Positions 1 through 9,374 are shown, counted from the first letter of the stretch. The stretch: DNA of 64,000 bases from Streptomyces sp. NBC_00448 (GCF_036014115.1 NZ_CP107913.1:5379001-5443000), one strand, 5' to 3'. The notes: generated by a model not told the origin, from the sequence alone. Numbers and translations: made by a program.

Positions 1-190
1 CGACCTGCTGCTTGAAGAGCTTGAGCTCGGCCTTGTCGGTGGCGGGGGGCATGCCCTGGACGCGGAGGATGACGCCGCCGCTGCCGCCGCCGGACTTGCT
101 CGGGGTGAGGGCGGAACAGGCCGTGAGAGCCACGGTCATGGCTATGGCGGTACTGCCGAGCAGGGCCGCATTACGGGATTGTCTGGACAT
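1..190 (-). CDS. ABC transporter substrate-binding lipoprotein, N-terminal part only
   Basis: This is the first 63 codons of a gene that runs off the left edge. It begins MSRQSRNAALLGSTAIAMTV and has a lipobox (LTAC) near residue 25, followed by a Ser/Gly-rich linker and the start of a mature domain (VILRVQGMPPATDKAELKLF). Charged N-terminus, hydrophobic stretch and Cys fit a lipid-anchored solute-binding protein, and the mature start resembles sugar-binding proteins. It lies on the same strand as, and 195 bp downstream of, the LacI gene, which suggests a carbohydrate-uptake system under that regulator. The substrate cannot be read from this fragment. Confidence 0.7.
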   Translation of the reverse strand, partial: MSRQSRNAALLGSTAIAMTVALTACSALTPSKSGGGSGGVILRVQGMPPATDKAELKLFKQQV

Positions 191-385
191 TTCGTCTCCA
201 CGGAGGGCAGGGTGAGGTCGGGGCGGGGTGCCTTGCTGCGCATGGGGGTCTCGGAGGCGGCCACCGGGTCGTGCGGCGGGGCCGCCGCGAGGGTCAGCGG
301 CGTGAACGGCGGGGGCGCCGCGGGGTCGGCGGCTGGTACGGCGGGGCGGTGGGGCCCCCGCGGGGACGGCGGGTGGACGCGGGGG

Positions 386-1393
386 TCAGCGCGTGGGCGC
401 GGGCCCGGTGGACGCGCGGGGGACCAGCCGGGAGCCGATCTCCGCGAAGGGGGTGTCCTCGGCGTTGCCGGCACCGCCCGTACGGCGGTCGGCGTGGCCC
501 GCGATCGTCTCCAGGAGCAGGTCGGCCGCCCGGGTGGCGACCTCCTCCGGATCGATCCTGATGGTGGTGAGGCTGGGGGTGGAGACCGACGCGAGCAGGG
601 TGTCGTCGATGCCGATGACGCTGACGTCGCCGGGCACGCTGACGCCGAGGCTCGCCATCTGGTGCAGCACGCCGAGGCCGACCAGGTCGTTGTGCGCGAG
701 GACCGCCGTCGCCCCGTGCGCGGCGACCAGCGTGGCCGCCAGCACCCCGGTCTCGAACCGCGGCTCGTACGGGCCGAGTTCGACGAAGGAGATGTCCTGC
801 GCCTCGAACGACTCGTGGATCGACTTGCCGCGGCTCAGCTCGTCCCGTGAGGCGTTGATGAACACGCAGCGCCGGTGGCCGTACGCGCGCAGGTGCTCCA
901 CCGCCTGCGCGATGCCGGCCGACAGCGAGATCCGCACCTCGGGGATGCCGGGCACATGGCGGTTGACGACCACCAGTGGCATCTGGTCGGCCAGTTCGCG
1001 CAGCCGGTCCTCGGTGAGCGTGGAGGCCCACAGCACCAGGCCGTCCACCCGCTTGGAGACGGCGGCGATCGCCTCCAGCTCGTCCGCCTCGCGCTCGTCG
1101 CTGTCGGTGACCAGCACGGTGTAGCCGAGCCGGCGGGCGCGGGCCTGCATCGCCTTGACGATCGGCGGGAAGAACGGGTTGGCGATGTCGGGGATGATCA
1201 GCCCGAGCGTGCCGGTGCCGCCGCCGCGCAGACTGCGCGCCGCCGGGTTCGGCGCGTAACCGAGCTTGGTCGCCGCCTCCAGAATGCGCTGCCGGGTCTT
1301 CTGCTGGACCTGCTCCGGTGCCGTGAACGCGCGGGAGACCGTCGAGACCGAGACGCCCGCGGCACTGGCCACCTCCCGGATCGTGGTTGCCAC
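386..1393 (-). CDS. LacI-family transcriptional regulator
   Basis: The protein has 335 residues, full length for the family. The N-terminal LacI helix-turn-helix is clear (TTIREVASAAGVSVSTVSRA), followed by a hinge and a periplasmic-binding-protein-like effector domain (GTLGLIIPDIANPFF, then HNDLVGLGVLHQMASLGVSV and DVSVIGIDDTLLA). Translation starts at GTG, with GGAGG six bases upstream. The gene is divergent from the dehydratase gene at 1612, and the space between them holds two AACGTT-centred sites typical of LacI operators. It probably represses sugar or sugar-acid catabolic genes on both sides and is released by a pathway sugar. The effector is unknown. Confidence 0.9.
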   Translation of the reverse strand: MATTIREVASAAGVSVSTVSRAFTAPEQVQQKTRQRILEAATKLGYAPNPAARSLRGGGTGTLGLIIPDIANPFFPPIVKAMQARARRLGYTVLVTDSDEREADELEAIAAVSKRVDGLVLWASTLTEDRLRELADQMPLVVVNRHVPGIPEVRISLSAGIAQAVEHLRAYGHRRCVFINASRDELSRGKSIHESFEAQDISFVELGPYEPRFETGVLAATLVAAHGATAVLAHNDLVGLGVLHQMASLGVSVPGDVSVIGIDDTLLASVSTPSLTTIRIDPEEVATRAADLLLETIAGHADRRTGGAGNAEDTPFAEIGSRLVPRASTGPAPTR

Positions 1394-1454
1394 GGACCGC
1401 CTCCTCGCATCATCGCCGCCCGGAGCCTCGCTGCTGCCGGATGCCGTGGATCTT

Positions 1455-1468
1455 TGCGAACGTTCCCG
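1455..1468. promoter_or_regulatory. candidate LacI-type operator 1
   Basis: TGCGAACGTTCCCG is an imperfect palindrome centred on AACGTT, the usual core of LacI-family operators. It lies about 65 bp upstream of the lacI start, inside the divergent promoter region. Confidence 0.5.
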
Positions 1469-1575
1469 GAGGTGTCAAGAGTGTTTCCACAAGGAAAATC
1501 CTGAGGGCGGTAAGGCCTTGCGGAACGGCACGGTCATTGCGGATGATGCGTTCTCAGCACGCCTGATGGTGTTGC

Positions 1576-1589
1576 GGGAACGTTTTCAT
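1576..1589. promoter_or_regulatory. candidate LacI-type operator 2
   Basis: GGGAACGTTTTCAT has the same AACGTT core and sits about 25 bp upstream of the dehydratase start codon, a position suited to repression. Confidence 0.5.
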
Positions 1590-1611
1590 AGCAGTCTCAC
1601 GGAGGAGCGGG

Positions 1612-2754
1612 ATGAAGATCACCGGCCTGGAAGTGCTGACCCTCCCCGACCACGGCGACAGCATGATGCTGGTCGTGGTCGACACCGACGAGGGCATCCA
1701 CGGCCTGGGCGAGGTCGGCATCAGATCCCGGCAGAAGGCGGTGGCCGGCGGGCTGGAACATCTCGCGGAGCTGATCGTCGGCGAGGACCCGCGGCGGATC
1801 GAGCGTCTGTGGCAGGTCATGTTCCGGCGGGGCTTCTTCCCGGCCGACCGGATACTCGGCGCCGCCATCGCGGCCGTGGACGTCGCGCTGTGGGACATCC
1901 GCGGCAAGGCGCTGGGCGTGCCGGTGCACGAACTCCTCGGCGGCGCCGTACGGGACTACGTCCCCGCGTACGTGCACGTCGGGGACGACTACCACGACCG
2001 CGAGCGGTTCCTGGACCGCTGCCGCGCACTGGTCGCCGAGGGCTGGGGCCATCTGCGCTTCTCCGCGCCGCACGACCCGGGCGACATCCTGGACGCCCGG
2101 CGCTGCCTGCGGGACACGGTCAGCCTCTTCCACCAGGTGCGGGACGCGCTCGGCGACGACACCGAACTGATCCTGGACGTGCACACCCGGCTCGACCCGC
2201 CCGAGGCGGTGACGCTGTGCCGCGAAATAGAGGCGGCCCGCCCGTACTTCGTCGAGGACCCGCTGCGCTGCGAGAACCCCGACAGCTACCGGATGCTGCG
2301 CTCCCGCACCGGAGTTCCGCTGGCCGCGGGCGAACAGTACGGCTCCAAATGGGAGTTCAGGACCCTGATCGAGGAGGACCTGATCGACTACGCCCGCGTG
2401 GACGTCGGGGTCGCCGCGGGGCTCACCGAGGCGAAGAAGATCGCGGCGATGGCGGAGGCCCACCACATCAAGCTCGCCACCCACAACCCCCTCGGCCCGG
2501 TCACCGCAGCCTCCTCCCTCCAACTCAACCTGGCCTGCTCGAACATCGCGATCCAGGAGCACCAGACCGACCCCGAACCGGCCATCGCCGCACTCTTCGC
2601 CACCCGCCCCACCATCCGGCCCGGCCGCGTCCTTTCCACCGGCCTCCCCGGCATCGGCGTCACCCTCGACCGCGAAGCCGCCCGCCGGTACACCGCGACC
2701 GCGGCCGAACGCCCCCATCTCCGCAACCCGGACGGCGCGTTCACCAACTGGTGA
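1612..2754 (+). CDS. enolase-superfamily sugar-acid dehydratase (galactonate dehydratase-like)
   Basis: The 380-residue protein belongs to the mandelate racemase/muconate lactonizing group of the enolase superfamily. Residues expected for D-galactonate-dehydratase-type enzymes are in place: metal ligands D189, E215 and E241, and catalytic histidines H191 (LDVHTR) and H291 (THNPLGP). Their spacing equals that of the E. coli enzyme shifted by six residues. Such enzymes remove water from an aldonic acid to give a 2-keto-3-deoxy acid. The gene is divergent from lacI and followed by an esterase gene, which points to plant-polysaccharide or sugar-acid catabolism. The exact substrate (galactonate, gluconate, mannonate or other) is not resolved. 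Confidence 0.85.
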   Translation: MKITGLEVLTLPDHGDSMMLVVVDTDEGIHGLGEVGIRSRQKAVAGGLEHLAELIVGEDPRRIERLWQVMFRRGFFPADRILGAAIAAVDVALWDIRGKALGVPVHELLGGAVRDYVPAYVHVGDDYHDRERFLDRCRALVAEGWGHLRFSAPHDPGDILDARRCLRDTVSLFHQVRDALGDDTELILDVHTRLDPPEAVTLCREIEAARPYFVEDPLRCENPDSYRMLRSRTGVPLAAGEQYGSKWEFRTLIEEDLIDYARVDVGVAAGLTEAKKIAAMAEAHHIKLATHNPLGPVTAASSLQLNLACSNIAIQEHQTDPEPAIAALFATRPTIRPGRVLSTGLPGIGVTLDREAARRYTATAAERPHLRNPDGAFTNW

Positions 2755-2862
2755 CGGTCGCCCGCCGACGAGCGACGGCCGGCGGCCGGAGGTGTGCGAG
2801 CCCCCGTCCGGGGTTCGCGCGCCCCCGGCGGCAGTCGACCGACCCCAACGCGAGGAGAGTCC

Positions 2863-3909
2863 ATGGCGCGCCCTGACGCACCACCCCGCACAGCCCCGTT
2901 CCCCTTCGACCCGACCTACGGACACGACCTCGCCGCGCTCCGCGCCGTTCCCGGCCCCGCGCACGAGCCGGACGACTTCGACGCGTTCTGGCGCGACCTG
3001 TACCGGCGGGCCCGGGACGTCCGGGTCGACGCGCGGATCGAGGAACGGCTGCCCGACGGGTGGCAGGAAGCCGCGCTCGAAGGGCACCAGGCCGGCGCCG
3101 CCGCCGTGGAGGCGTACCGCGTCAGCTACACCAGCCTCGGCGGGGTGCGGCTGGGCGGCTGGCTCACCGTGCCCGCGAGGGGCGAGCCGTGCCGCGGCGC
3201 GGTGATCGCCCATGGCTACGGCGGACGGGCGGCGCCGGACCCCCGGCTGCCGATGGACGGCGTGGCATCCCTCCAGCCGTGCCTGCGGGGGCTGCCCGCG
3301 CTCAGCGCATCGCCCGCCGTCGCCGCCCCGCACGTCCTGCACGGCATCGCTTCGCGCGAGACCTACGTGCACGGCGGGTGCGCCGCCGACGTGTGGTGCG
3401 CGGTGACCGCCCTGCACGACCTGGTCCCGTCCCTCCGCGGCCTGCGAACGGACTTCCAGGGCTCCAGCTTCGGCGGCGGCATCGGCGCGCTCGCGCTGCC
3501 GTGGGACGAGCGTTTCGCCACCGGTCAGTTGACCGTGCCCAGTTTCGGCGACCATCCCCTGCGGGTCGGCCTGGAGTGCCTGGGCAGCGGCGCGCAGGTC
3601 CGTGAGCGATGGCTGGCGGACCCGTCGGTGCTGGAGGTCCTCGCCTACTTCGACGCGGCCACGGCCGCCCGCCGGCTGCGCATCCCGGTGCACGTCGCCG
3701 CGGCGCTCCTGGACCCGGCGGTGCCGCCGCCCGGCCAGTTCGCGGTCTTCAACTGCCTTGCCGGGCCAAAGGAGTTGCACGTCATGCCGTTCGGCCACTG
3801 GCCCGACCACTCCGACCACCAGGCCGTCCAGGACCGGCTGCACACCGCCATGCGCGAGTTCTTCGCCCGGCCCCGACCCGATCCCGACCTCGCCCGCGTC
3901 ACCCCCTGA
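2863..3909 (+). CDS. alpha/beta hydrolase, acetyl-xylan esterase / cephalosporin-C deacetylase (CE7)-like
   Basis: The ATG at 2863 has GAGGAG just upstream; the frame is open further 5' without a ribosome site. The 348-residue product has an alpha/beta-hydrolase core: the nucleophile elbow GSSFGG with Ser202, an acid residue in LLDPAVPP and a histidine in FGHWPDHSDH. The overall layout matches carbohydrate-esterase family 7, which deacetylates xylo-oligosaccharides, although the usual RGQ motif reads RGL. It follows the sugar-acid dehydratase at 109 bp and is probably co-regulated by the LacI protein. No signal peptide is visible, so it should act in the cytoplasm on imported oligosaccharides. 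Confidence 0.8.
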   Translation: MARPDAPPRTAPFPFDPTYGHDLAALRAVPGPAHEPDDFDAFWRDLYRRARDVRVDARIEERLPDGWQEAALEGHQAGAAAVEAYRVSYTSLGGVRLGGWLTVPARGEPCRGAVIAHGYGGRAAPDPRLPMDGVASLQPCLRGLPALSASPAVAAPHVLHGIASRETYVHGGCAADVWCAVTALHDLVPSLRGLRTDFQGSSFGGGIGALALPWDERFATGQLTVPSFGDHPLRVGLECLGSGAQVRERWLADPSVLEVLAYFDAATAARRLRIPVHVAAALLDPAVPPPGQFAVFNCLAGPKELHVMPFGHWPDHSDHQAVQDRLHTAMREFFARPRPDPDLARVTP

Positions 3910-3925
3910 GCCTGCCCGGGGCGGG

Positions 3926-4909
3926 TCACAGCCAGCCGCGGCGCATCGCCTGGGTGCCGGCCTGGAAGCGGCTGGTGGCGCCGAGCCGGTGGATCAGATG
4001 GGCCACCCGGCGCCGGAAGGTGCGCTGGCTGAGGTCGAGTTGGCGGGCGATCGCCTCGTCCTTCAAGCCGGCGTTCAGCAACTGCAGCAGCGCCCGGTCC
4101 TCGGGGGAGATCTCCGGGTCGGTCGGGTCGGTCGGTTCGGGCGGCTCGGTGGCGGCGAAGACGGGGGTGGCCACGGCCCAGTGCGCTTCGAAGAGTTCCA
4201 CCAGCGCGTCGCTGAGTCCGGAGCGGCGGACGTACGCGGCGGTGGTGCGCTGCCCCTCGTCGGAGCCGGTCAGGGGCAGGATCGCCTCGCGCCGGTCCAC
4301 CACGATCAACTTGGTCGGTACGCGGGGCAGCACCCGCGCCTGCTCGCCGAGCCGGACCATCTCGCGCAGGGTCTCCGCGTGCCCGGCCACGGCGAGGACC
4401 TCCGTGGCGTAGGCGGCCCGCACGCTCACGCCGCGCCCCAGTGCGTCCCGTTCGGACGGGGACGTGGTGCCGTGCGGGGAGACGTAGGGCGGCGCGTCGA
4501 AGGCGAGGATCTCGTGCTCCGCGCTGGTGACGAGGAGTTCGACCCGCCGGGTGACCTCGTTGGGTCCCTCGATGACCTCCACGAGCAGCCGCGGGTCGGA
4601 GCGCAGGTTGCGTTCGTGGTAGTCGGCGGCGTACGCCTCCACCGAGGCGGCGACCCGCTCCAGTTCGCGCTGGCGCGAGCGGATCAGCTCGGTCAGGCCG
4701 GTGCGGGGGTCGACCGGCCGGTAGCGCGCCGGCCGCCCTTGGTGGTATTGGGCGAGCCCGGCCGCCACCAGGCCGTCGAGCACCTGGCGGGCACGCGCCG
4801 GTGCCAGATCGAGGATGCCGGCCAGATGGCCCGCGGTGAGCTGCTCCTCGTGCAGCAGCACGCCGTAGGCCCGCTCGGTGACCTCGTCCAGCCCGACCGA
4901 CTCCAACAT
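3926..4909 (-). CDS. TrmB/LuxR-type transcriptional regulator
   Basis: The start is taken as the ATG at 4909 (MLESVGLDEVTERAYGVLLH) because AAGGGG precedes it; the frame stays open further upstream with no support. The 327-residue protein has a TrmB-like N-terminal winged helix, a central phospholipase-D-like sensor region (VPTKLIVVDRREAILPLTG) and a C-terminal LuxR-type helix-turn-helix (ALLQLLNAGLKDEAIARQL). It is divergent from the secreted S53 peptidase gene, with a perfect inverted repeat between them, so it may control that gene. A paralogue at 15366 also lies beside a secreted peptidase gene. The 3' end is 16 bp from the convergent esterase gene. Confidence 0.85.
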   Translation of the reverse strand: MLESVGLDEVTERAYGVLLHEEQLTAGHLAGILDLAPARARQVLDGLVAAGLAQYHQGRPARYRPVDPRTGLTELIRSRQRELERVAASVEAYAADYHERNLRSDPRLLVEVIEGPNEVTRRVELLVTSAEHEILAFDAPPYVSPHGTTSPSERDALGRGVSVRAAYATEVLAVAGHAETLREMVRLGEQARVLPRVPTKLIVVDRREAILPLTGSDEGQRTTAAYVRRSGLSDALVELFEAHWAVATPVFAATEPPEPTDPTDPEISPEDRALLQLLNAGLKDEAIARQLDLSQRTFRRRVAHLIHRLGATSRFQAGTQAMRRGWL

Positions 4910-4954
4910 CGCGACCCCTTTTTTCCCATTGCCCGGAAATGACCGGTTGGCAGG

Positions 4955-4987
4955 TGGCCGTCTGCGGCCAACGGCCGCAGACGGCCA
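4955..4987. promoter_or_regulatory. perfect 15-bp inverted repeat in divergent promoter
   Basis: TGGCCGTCTGCGGCC, a 3-base spacer, then its exact reverse complement. It lies 46 bp upstream of the TrmB/LuxR regulator and 82 bp upstream of the S53 peptidase gene. It could be the regulator's operator, or a 5'-UTR hairpin. No T-run follows, so it is unlikely to be a terminator. Confidence 0.55.
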
Positions 4988-5069
4988 CTCGGATCGGTCC
5001 CACCACCGACTGATGGCTGGAAAGGTACAGCCACCCCCTCTCGCGGTGACAAAGGAGTGACGGATCTCG

Positions 5070-8000
5070 ATGAGACCCGCAGGCCAAGCCCTACGCGGCG
5101 GCGCGACAGCCGCCGTCCTGGCGGTAGCCACAGCGCTGCTGTCCGCACCGGCGGCACACGCCGCCCCGGTCGCACACAAACCCGTGCGTTTGAACGCCAA
5201 GCAGTTGGCGAAGCTCAGCGCGAAGTACACCCAGCGCGCGGACGGCACCTCCGGGTTCGTCGCCGCGGCGGCTTCGGGTGACGCGTCGTCCACCGGGACG
5301 ACCGCCGCCCCCTCGACGTCGGCACCCTCGACGTCAACGCCCTCGACCTCGTCCGCGCCCTCGACGACGGGCATCGACGAGTCCACGACGTGGGAGAGCG
5401 CGCGCGGCTCCGTCTCCACGCTGGCGCTGCAGGGGACCCAGGACTGGGTCGCCCTGTCCACCGGCGGCTCCATCACCCGGTACGACGCCCAGGGCAACCC
5501 CGTCTGGCAGAAGAGCAGCAGCTCGCTGTACGACGACTGGCAGGTGAAGCCGGACAAGGCCTACCAGCCCCAGGCGTTCACCCCGGTGATGTCCGAGGGC
5601 TACAACCCCTACCAGCCGTCGTCCTCCGGTCGGCACCCCTTCGCCCAGGCGGACTTCAACGGCGACGGCGTGGCGGACATCGCGGTCGCCTACTCCGTGG
5701 GCCAGTACCCGTCACGGCCGTTCACCTCGCCCGGCTCCGACCTGCCGTCCGGCACGTTCGTCAACGTGCTCGACGGCCGCACCGGCCGGATGCTGTGGCA
5801 CCAGCTCCTGCCGGGCTACGTCGGCTCGCTCCTGGCACAGGACGGCAAGCTGGTCGTCGCCGACACCACGGGCCCCGACTGGGGCGACGACCCGGTGGCC
5901 ACCCAGGGCGACAGCCGCAGCTCGCTGCTCGCCTACTCCTTCACGGCGAAGAAGAGCGGCGACGTCACCGCCAAGAAGGCATGGACGTACAGCACCGGCG
6001 CGCCCTGGGCCGACTGGACGGATGTCGAGCCGCTCAACGACGGCCGGATCACGGTGGGTTGGACGGACACGCCCTTCGGCCTCGGCAACCCCCGGCCGGC
6101 CGCCGGCCACGTCCTGGTCGTGAGCACCGCCAGCGGCAAGGCCCTGGTCGACACCAAGACGCCGGGCTACCCCCGTATCCTCCAGCAGGACCCGGGTTCG
6201 GACCGGGTGCTGGTCGCCGAGCAGAACGACCCCTATGACGCGGTGCGTTGGGACCTGACGGCGGTCGACGCGCAGACCGGCGCGCGGACCGTGCTGGCCT
6301 CGCGGCAGAACACCATCCCCGAGGACTTCGTCGTCAACGGCCAGGCGCACGGCAAGCAGGCGCGCTACGCGGTGGCGGAACTCGGCATCAACGCCGACCT
6401 GTCCGACGGGCAGAGCACGATCTCCGGCTGGGACGGCAACGGCGACACCGTCTGGACCCACCAGACCAGCAGCACCGTCGGCAACCCCAACGCGCCCACG
6501 CTGTCGCTGACGTACGACCCGTCCGGCCACGGCCAGGTCTACGCAGCGGTCGCCGACAACGTTGCCGACAGCGCCACCGAGCCGGAGGGCGTCTACAACA
6601 CCCAACTGCTCGCCCTGGACGCGCGCAACGGCTCCCTGGCATGGCGCCGCGACGGCGACGTGACCGGCGACCAGGTCACCCCGTACCAGGGCGGCCTGCT
6701 CAGCGTCGGCCTGGACCTCAACGCCTGGACGCTGAAGAAGAACAACGGCAAGGCCACCGACCTGCCGCTGTTCAGCGAGAACTACTCGGCCGCGTCCGTC
6801 GACGTCAACGGCGACGGCGTCAAGGACCTGATAGTCGGCGGCCAGAGCCACGGCGTCTTCGCCCTGGACGGCCGCTCGTTGAAGAACACCGCCCCGACCG
6901 TCCTGTGGCACACGGCGGTCAGCGCGGCCGTGCACCAGATCCAGGTCGCGAACGTCGTCGACAAGCACGGCAGGACCGCGCCGCGCGTGCTCGCCGCCAC
7001 CTCCCACGGCTTCGCCGTGCTCGACCCGGCCACCGGCAAGGTCGGTGCCGACATCACCACCGGCGCCTTCCAGTACGGCCTGGCCGTCACCAAGGGCGAG
7101 ATCGTCGCCACCGGTTCGAGCGACGTGGCCGCCTACACCGCGGACGGTTCCCGGATGTGGGACTACCGCCCGGCCGGCGTCGGCAGCAAGCAGGTCATCT
7201 ACTCCACGCCCGTCACCGACGGCCAGGGCCGGCTGTTCCTGGAGTACGGCGGCACCCGGTCCGGCTTCGGCACCGGCGCCACCGACCCCGCCCCGACCGC
7301 CGTCGCCCTGAACGCCACCACCGGCACGCAGATGTGGAGCGAGCAGCCCAGCAACGCCGACGTCCCCTCCGCCGCCTGGATCGAGCAGCAGGCCGGCGCC
7401 TTCGTCAGTACGGCGATCCCCGGCACCGGCGGCGACGGAGTCGCCTTCGCCTTCGGCGGTGACAAGCCCGCCACCGGCAAGCACCGGGTGCAGATCGTGG
7501 ACGCGACGACCGGCAAGGTCGTCTCCGAACGCGACTCCACCGGCGCCAACACCTTCCAGGGCTTCGCCGCCTCGCAGAAGTACGGCCTGGTCGAGCTGCA
7601 CGCCTTCCAGATGACCCTCTACCCCGCGGACGGCAGCGCCCCGTACAACATCGGCACGCTCCCGAACAACCAGAGCGCGGTCTTCGCCACCACTGCGGGC
7701 GGCAAGGAGACCTTCGTCGGAGCCGTCGGCGGCCTGGAGCAGTACGACCAGCCGTTCCCGAAGTCCGACGACTACGTTTCCAGCAGCAGTGAGGACTTCT
7801 CGCTCTTCGCCGGCACCGCCACCGCGGTGGACCTGACCGGCGGCAAGGCCACCGACATCGTCGGCCTGCCGTACGACAACGCCGCCTACGACCTCAACGA
7901 GAACGTGGGCGGGTTCGGTGCCAACATGGTCGCGCCGGACAACTACCCGCACGGTGTGACGGTCCAGCAGGTCACCGACACCGCGCAGCCGGCGACCGCC

Positions 8001-9245
8001 GCCACCCGCTCCGTCCAGCCGGGAAGCGACCAGGCCCCTGAGGGCCAGGCCGCGAAGGACCTGGCCGCGAAGCAGAAGGGCGAGCAGAGCACCGGCGCCT
8101 CGACCCTCGCGCCGTTCACCGGCGCGACGCTGCCGACCACGGGCACCATCGCCCCGCCGGTGAAGATCAAGTCGACCGTCGCGGCCACTGCCGACGACAC
8201 CGACCAGCCCACCCGCGGCTACACCCCGCAGCAGATCCAGGCCCGCCTGGGACTGACCGGCGACGGCACCGGCCAGACCATCGCCATCGTCGACGCCTAC
8301 GACTACCCGACCGCGAAGGACGACCTGAACCACTTCGCCGACCACTTCGGCCTGCCGCAGACCTGCGACAGCGTCCCGGCCGGCACGGACTGCTTCGACT
8401 TCCAGCAGGTCTACGCCGACGGCACCAAGCCGGCCGTCGACGCCAACTGGAACGAGGAGGAGGCCCTCGACATCGAGTGGGCGCACTCCGTCGCCCCGCA
8501 CGCCAAGATCGTGCTGGTCGAGGCGGCCGACGCCTCCGCCGCCGGCCTCTACCAGGGCGTGGACAAGGCCGCCTCGCTGCACCCGGCCGCCGTCAGCAAC
8601 AGCTGGGGCATGTCCGAGTTCTCCGAGGAGTCCTTCTACGACGGCCACTGCGCGCTCGCCGACGCGGTGTGCGTGCAGTCCACCGGTGACGCCGGCTACC
8701 CGGCCGGCTACTCCAGCACCAACCCGTACGCGCTCGCCATCGGCGGCACCAGCCTCCAACTGGACGCCTCCGGGACCACGTTGGGCGAGACCGCTTGGTC
8801 CTCGACCGGCGGCGGCCTGAGCTACTTCGAGAAGCGCCCCGCCTACCAGAAGGGCGTGCAGAGCTCGAAGTTCCGCGCCACCCCGGACGTCAGCTTCGTC
8901 GCCGACCCCAACACCGGCGTGGCCGTCTACACCTCCGCCGGAGGAACCCCCGTGTGGATGGAGGTCGGGGGTACCAGCCTGTCCGCCCCGTCCTGGGCCG
9001 CCCTGATCAGCGCGGCCGACCAGCTCCGGGCCCAGGCCGGCAAGGCACCGCTGGCCGCCGCCGGCCCGCACGGTGACACCGCCCACACCGACGTGTACGC
9101 CCTGGGCCCCAAGCTCAACGACGTCACCTCGGGTTCCAACGGCCTGTGCGGCACCGAGTGCACCGCAGGCCCCGGGTACGACACCGTCACCGGCCTCGGC
9201 TCCCCCCTGGCCGGAGTGGACACCGCACTCGCCGCCCTGAAGTGA
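5070..9245 (+). CDS. giant secreted protein: beta-propeller/FG-GAP region plus C-terminal S53 (sedolisin-type) peptidase
   Basis: The 1391-residue product opens with a Sec signal peptide (cleavage near AHAAP) and a Ser/Thr/Pro-rich linker. Residues about 110-980 carry PQQ-like and FG-GAP repeats (for example FNGDGVADIAV and DVNGDGVKDLIVGG), which suggests one or more beta-propellers. Residues about 1060-1390 are a serine-carboxyl peptidase domain: Glu1130 and Asp1134 in EEALD, oxyanion Asp1207 in STGDAGYP and nucleophile Ser1303 in GGTSLSAPSW. Sedolisins normally carry a pro-kumamolisin prodomain; none is evident here and the propeller occupies its place. It probably degrades extracellular protein. 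It lies divergent from a TrmB/LuxR regulator, and a strong hairpin follows the stop. Confidence 0.85.
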   Translation: MRPAGQALRGGATAAVLAVATALLSAPAAHAAPVAHKPVRLNAKQLAKLSAKYTQRADGTSGFVAAAASGDASSTGTTAAPSTSAPSTSTPSTSSAPSTTGIDESTTWESARGSVSTLALQGTQDWVALSTGGSITRYDAQGNPVWQKSSSSLYDDWQVKPDKAYQPQAFTPVMSEGYNPYQPSSSGRHPFAQADFNGDGVADIAVAYSVGQYPSRPFTSPGSDLPSGTFVNVLDGRTGRMLWHQLLPGYVGSLLAQDGKLVVADTTGPDWGDDPVATQGDSRSSLLAYSFTAKKSGDVTAKKAWTYSTGAPWADWTDVEPLNDGRITVGWTDTPFGLGNPRPAAGHVLVVSTASGKALVDTKTPGYPRILQQDPGSDRVLVAEQNDPYDAVRWDLTAVDAQTGARTVLASRQNTIPEDFVVNGQAHGKQARYAVAELGINADLSDGQSTISGWDGNGDTVWTHQTSSTVGNPNAPTLSLTYDPSGHGQVYAAVADNVADSATEPEGVYNTQLLALDARNGSLAWRRDGDVTGDQVTPYQGGLLSVGLDLNAWTLKKNNGKATDLPLFSENYSAASVDVNGDGVKDLIVGGQSHGVFALDGRSLKNTAPTVLWHTAVSAAVHQIQVANVVDKHGRTAPRVLAATSHGFAVLDPATGKVGADITTGAFQYGLAVTKGEIVATGSSDVAAYTADGSRMWDYRPAGVGSKQVIYSTPVTDGQGRLFLEYGGTRSGFGTGATDPAPTAVALNATTGTQMWSEQPSNADVPSAAWIEQQAGAFVSTAIPGTGGDGVAFAFGGDKPATGKHRVQIVDATTGKVVSERDSTGANTFQGFAASQKYGLVELHAFQMTLYPADGSAPYNIGTLPNNQSAVFATTAGGKETFVGAVGGLEQYDQPFPKSDDYVSSSSEDFSLFAGTATAVDLTGGKATDIVGLPYDNAAYDLNENVGGFGANMVAPDNYPHGVTVQQVTDTAQPATAATRSVQPGSDQAPEGQAAKDLAAKQKGEQSTGASTLAPFTGATLPTTGTIAPPVKIKSTVAATADDTDQPTRGYTPQQIQARLGLTGDGTGQTIAIVDAYDYPTAKDDLNHFADHFGLPQTCDSVPAGTDCFDFQQVYADGTKPAVDANWNEEEALDIEWAHSVAPHAKIVLVEAADASAAGLYQGVDKAASLHPAAVSNSWGMSEFSEESFYDGHCALADAVCVQSTGDAGYPAGYSSTNPYALAIGGTSLQLDASGTTLGETAWSSTGGGLSYFEKRPAYQKGVQSSKFRATPDVSFVADPNTGVAVYTSAGGTPVWMEVGGTSLSAPSWAALISAADQLRAQAGKAPLAAAGPHGDTAHTDVYALGPKLNDVTSGSNGLCGTECTAGPGYDTVTGLGSPLAGVDTALAALK

Positions 9246-9248
9246 CCT

Positions 9249-9284
9249 CCGGTCAGGCCGCCCCCGTACAGGCGGCCTGACCGG
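9249..9284 (+). terminator. hairpin terminator after the S53 peptidase gene
   Basis: A perfect 14-bp stem (CCGGTCAGGCCGCC and its complement) with an 8-base loop begins four bases after the stop codon. Confidence 0.75.
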
Positions 9285-9343
9285 ACGCTCCGGGACAGGA
9301 TGCCCGGAGGGGGGACATCCGGCCCCGGAGCACCACCGGAACC

Positions 9344-9374
9344 TGTGCCCCGCTGCCACCGGCAGCGGGGCACA
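9344..9374. terminator. second intergenic hairpin
   Basis: A perfect 14-bp stem (TGTGCCCCGCTGCC) with a 3-base loop lies midway between two convergent genes. It may back up termination in either direction. Confidence 0.5.

Noticed and set aside
4910..5557. N-terminal extension of the TrmB/LuxR regulator at 3926
   Set aside because: The extension overlaps the S53 peptidase gene; the ATG at 4909 has a ribosome site and starts the winged-helix domain.
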